From: CAYYVJ01 sp964475115
GTDB taxonomy: Bacteria; Bacillota; Clostridia; Lachnospirales; Lachnospiraceae
Direction of reading: 5' to 3'
Assembly: GCA_964475115.1 (NCBI GenBank)
Contig: CAYYVJ010000024.1
Location: 1-25,288 of the forward strand
DNA: 25,288 nucleotides
Of the stretch, positions 24,404-25,288 are shown piece by piece. Position numbers and translations under genes: made by a program. Each line of letters opens with the position of its first letter. The stretch's first letter is position 1. Under the pieces are notes generated by a model. The model worked only from the letters and a program-made list of their open reading frames with translations, was not told the origin of the DNA and did not search any database.

Positions 24404-25249
24404 TTATCTTTTATTTTTATCATTTCTTTCTTCAAAAAGTGCTTCCACATCAACACCAGAATAGCATTGTGATACAACACCTTCTAATACAGCTCCGTTA
24501 TTCAATTGTACAGAACGTGATTTTATATTTCCGTATACAACAGCTGTTGCATCTATGATAACTGGGCCTTGAACATCAATATCACCTTTTACTGCACCAC
24601 CAATTATGGCAGAAGTCGCAGTAATGTTTCCTATTACTACTGAACCGTTACCTATGTTCACACTACCTTCACTCGCTATATTACCTTCAATTCTTGCAGA
24701 GTTTGCTTGAATTTCAGCCGCAGAAGGATTTCCAACAATAGAACCATAAACAACTAATTTACCCAAGCAGGATAAATCTCCATTAATGGAGCCTAGTAAA
24801 TCAACTGAGCCTTCTGAGGACAAATTACCAGAGAGATGAACACCCTTTGTAATTGTAGTTACCTCATTTTTATCGCTTTCATTTTCAATATATTCTGATG
24901 TCATATTCATAGGTATATTCTCAACCTTCTCTTTTTCTAGTTTTTCTTCTAGTTTTTCTTCTTCTATCTCTTCTTCAAATAGTGTTTCTTCTGTCATAGC
25001 TTCTTCGGCGGAAATATCCCCTTGAGAATTTACATCCATGGACTCTTGTTCCATTCGCACTTCTTCTTCATGTTTTTCTCTAGTAGCTATCTCTTCCATA
25101 AAAGTAGCTATTTCATCCGATACATCGTAGGAAAACTCAGGCTCATCCGAAGAAGAAAATTTTTCTACTTCCTGTTCTGTCTCTTCGTCCGTAATTAATT
25201 CATTGACAGCTTGAGATAGGTCATCTTTGAAATCTTTAAAAAAGCTCAT
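24404..25249 (-). CDS. Bactofilin-family polymer-forming cytoskeletal protein with long acidic N-terminus
   Basis: A 281-residue protein. Residues 131-260 form the bactofilin (DUF583) right-handed beta-helix, seen as repeated short turns such as HLSGNLSSEGSVDLLGSING, GNIASEGSVNIGNGSVVIGN and GNIKSRSVQLNNGAVLEGVV. Bactofilins polymerise without nucleotide and act in cell shape, wall enzyme placement or polar localisation. Residues about 20-130 are very rich in Glu and likely disordered or helical; most bactofilins have short tails, so this extension is unusual. The N-terminal MSFFKDFKDDLSQAVNEL is amphipathic and could bind membrane. The ATG has GGAGG eight bases upstream. It precedes pyrH by 17 nt. 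The upstream gene is outside the window. Confidence 0.88.
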   Translation of the reverse strand: MSFFKDFKDDLSQAVNELITDEETEQEVEKFSSSDEPEFSYDVSDEIATFMEEIATREKHEEEVRMEQESMDVNSQGDISAEEAMTEETLFEEEIEEEKLEEKLEKEKVENIPMNMTSEYIENESDKNEVTTITKGVHLSGNLSSEGSVDLLGSINGDLSCLGKLVVYGSIVGNPSAAEIQANSARIEGNIASEGSVNIGNGSVVIGNITATSAIIGGAVKGDIDVQGPVIIDATAVVYGNIKSRSVQLNNGAVLEGVVSQCYSGVDVEALFEERNDKNKR

Positions 25250-25288
25250 TGGTCTGCCTCCATTCTTTCATTATTCTGCTTTTATATG

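Noticed and set aside
25250..25288. Possible 3' end of another gene upstream of the bactofilin (an in-frame TAA can be found)
   Set aside because: Only 39 bases are available. A few codons before a stop cannot be told from chance.
1..25288. CRISPR arrays, insertion sequences, tRNAs, riboswitches, toxin-antitoxin or phage genes
   Set aside because: Both strands were read for direct repeats, transposase-like proteins and tRNA-like folds, and none was convincing. Nearly all of the sequence is taken by conserved chromosomal genes.

Overview
The window reads as a chromosomal segment of an AT-rich, low-GC Gram-positive anaerobe. I would place it in Clostridia, probably Lachnospiraceae (Lachnoclostridium-like). 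The reasons are the Gram-positive-type PolC replicase, the order pyrH-frr-uppS-cdsA-dxr-rseP-ispG-polC, strong AGGAGG-type ribosome binding sites, frequent ATGA stop-start overlaps and a clostridial-style type IV pilus cluster. The family assignment is inference from protein style and gene order, not from a marker search. I see no insertion sequence, prophage, CRISPR array, tRNA or rRNA. No gene-free stretch exceeds about 155 bases.

Right block (25249 down to 9169, minus strand): one tightly packed run of housekeeping genes. In transcription order they are a bactofilin, pyrH, frr, uppS, cdsA, dxr, rseP, ispG, polC, an aromatic-acid-exporter-family membrane protein, a CapA-family protein and glgB. 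Together they cover UMP phosphorylation, ribosome recycling, two MEP-pathway isoprenoid steps (dxr, ispG), undecaprenyl diphosphate synthesis, CDP-diacylglycerol synthesis, site-2 proteolysis, DNA replication and envelope functions. Most gaps are 1 to 24 nt. The exceptions are a 94-nt frr-uppS spacer, which holds two hairpins with a shared loop motif, and a 72-nt capA-glgB gap, which holds a candidate promoter.

Middle: argH (7710-9086) is the only convincing plus-strand gene. A bidirectional intrinsic terminator separates it from the convergent glgB. Its promoter region has an extended -10 followed by a near-perfect ARG box, which suggests ArgR/AhrC repression. It diverges from the pilus operon.

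Pilus block (7556 down to 2453, minus strand): a transglutaminase-fold lipoprotein, pilC, four small single-pass pilin-like proteins and pilT, chained by overlaps or short gaps. The extension ATPase PilB, the peptidase PilD and an obvious major pilin are absent here. The pilin-like proteins have atypical leader sequences.

Left block (2354 down to 1, minus strand): a stand-alone GltD-like Fe-S flavoprotein, a Cof-type HAD phosphatase and the 5' end of sbcD, which runs off the window. The most interesting items are the paired frr-uppS hairpins, the unusual pilus tip module headed by a transglutaminase lipoprotein, and the argH operator.
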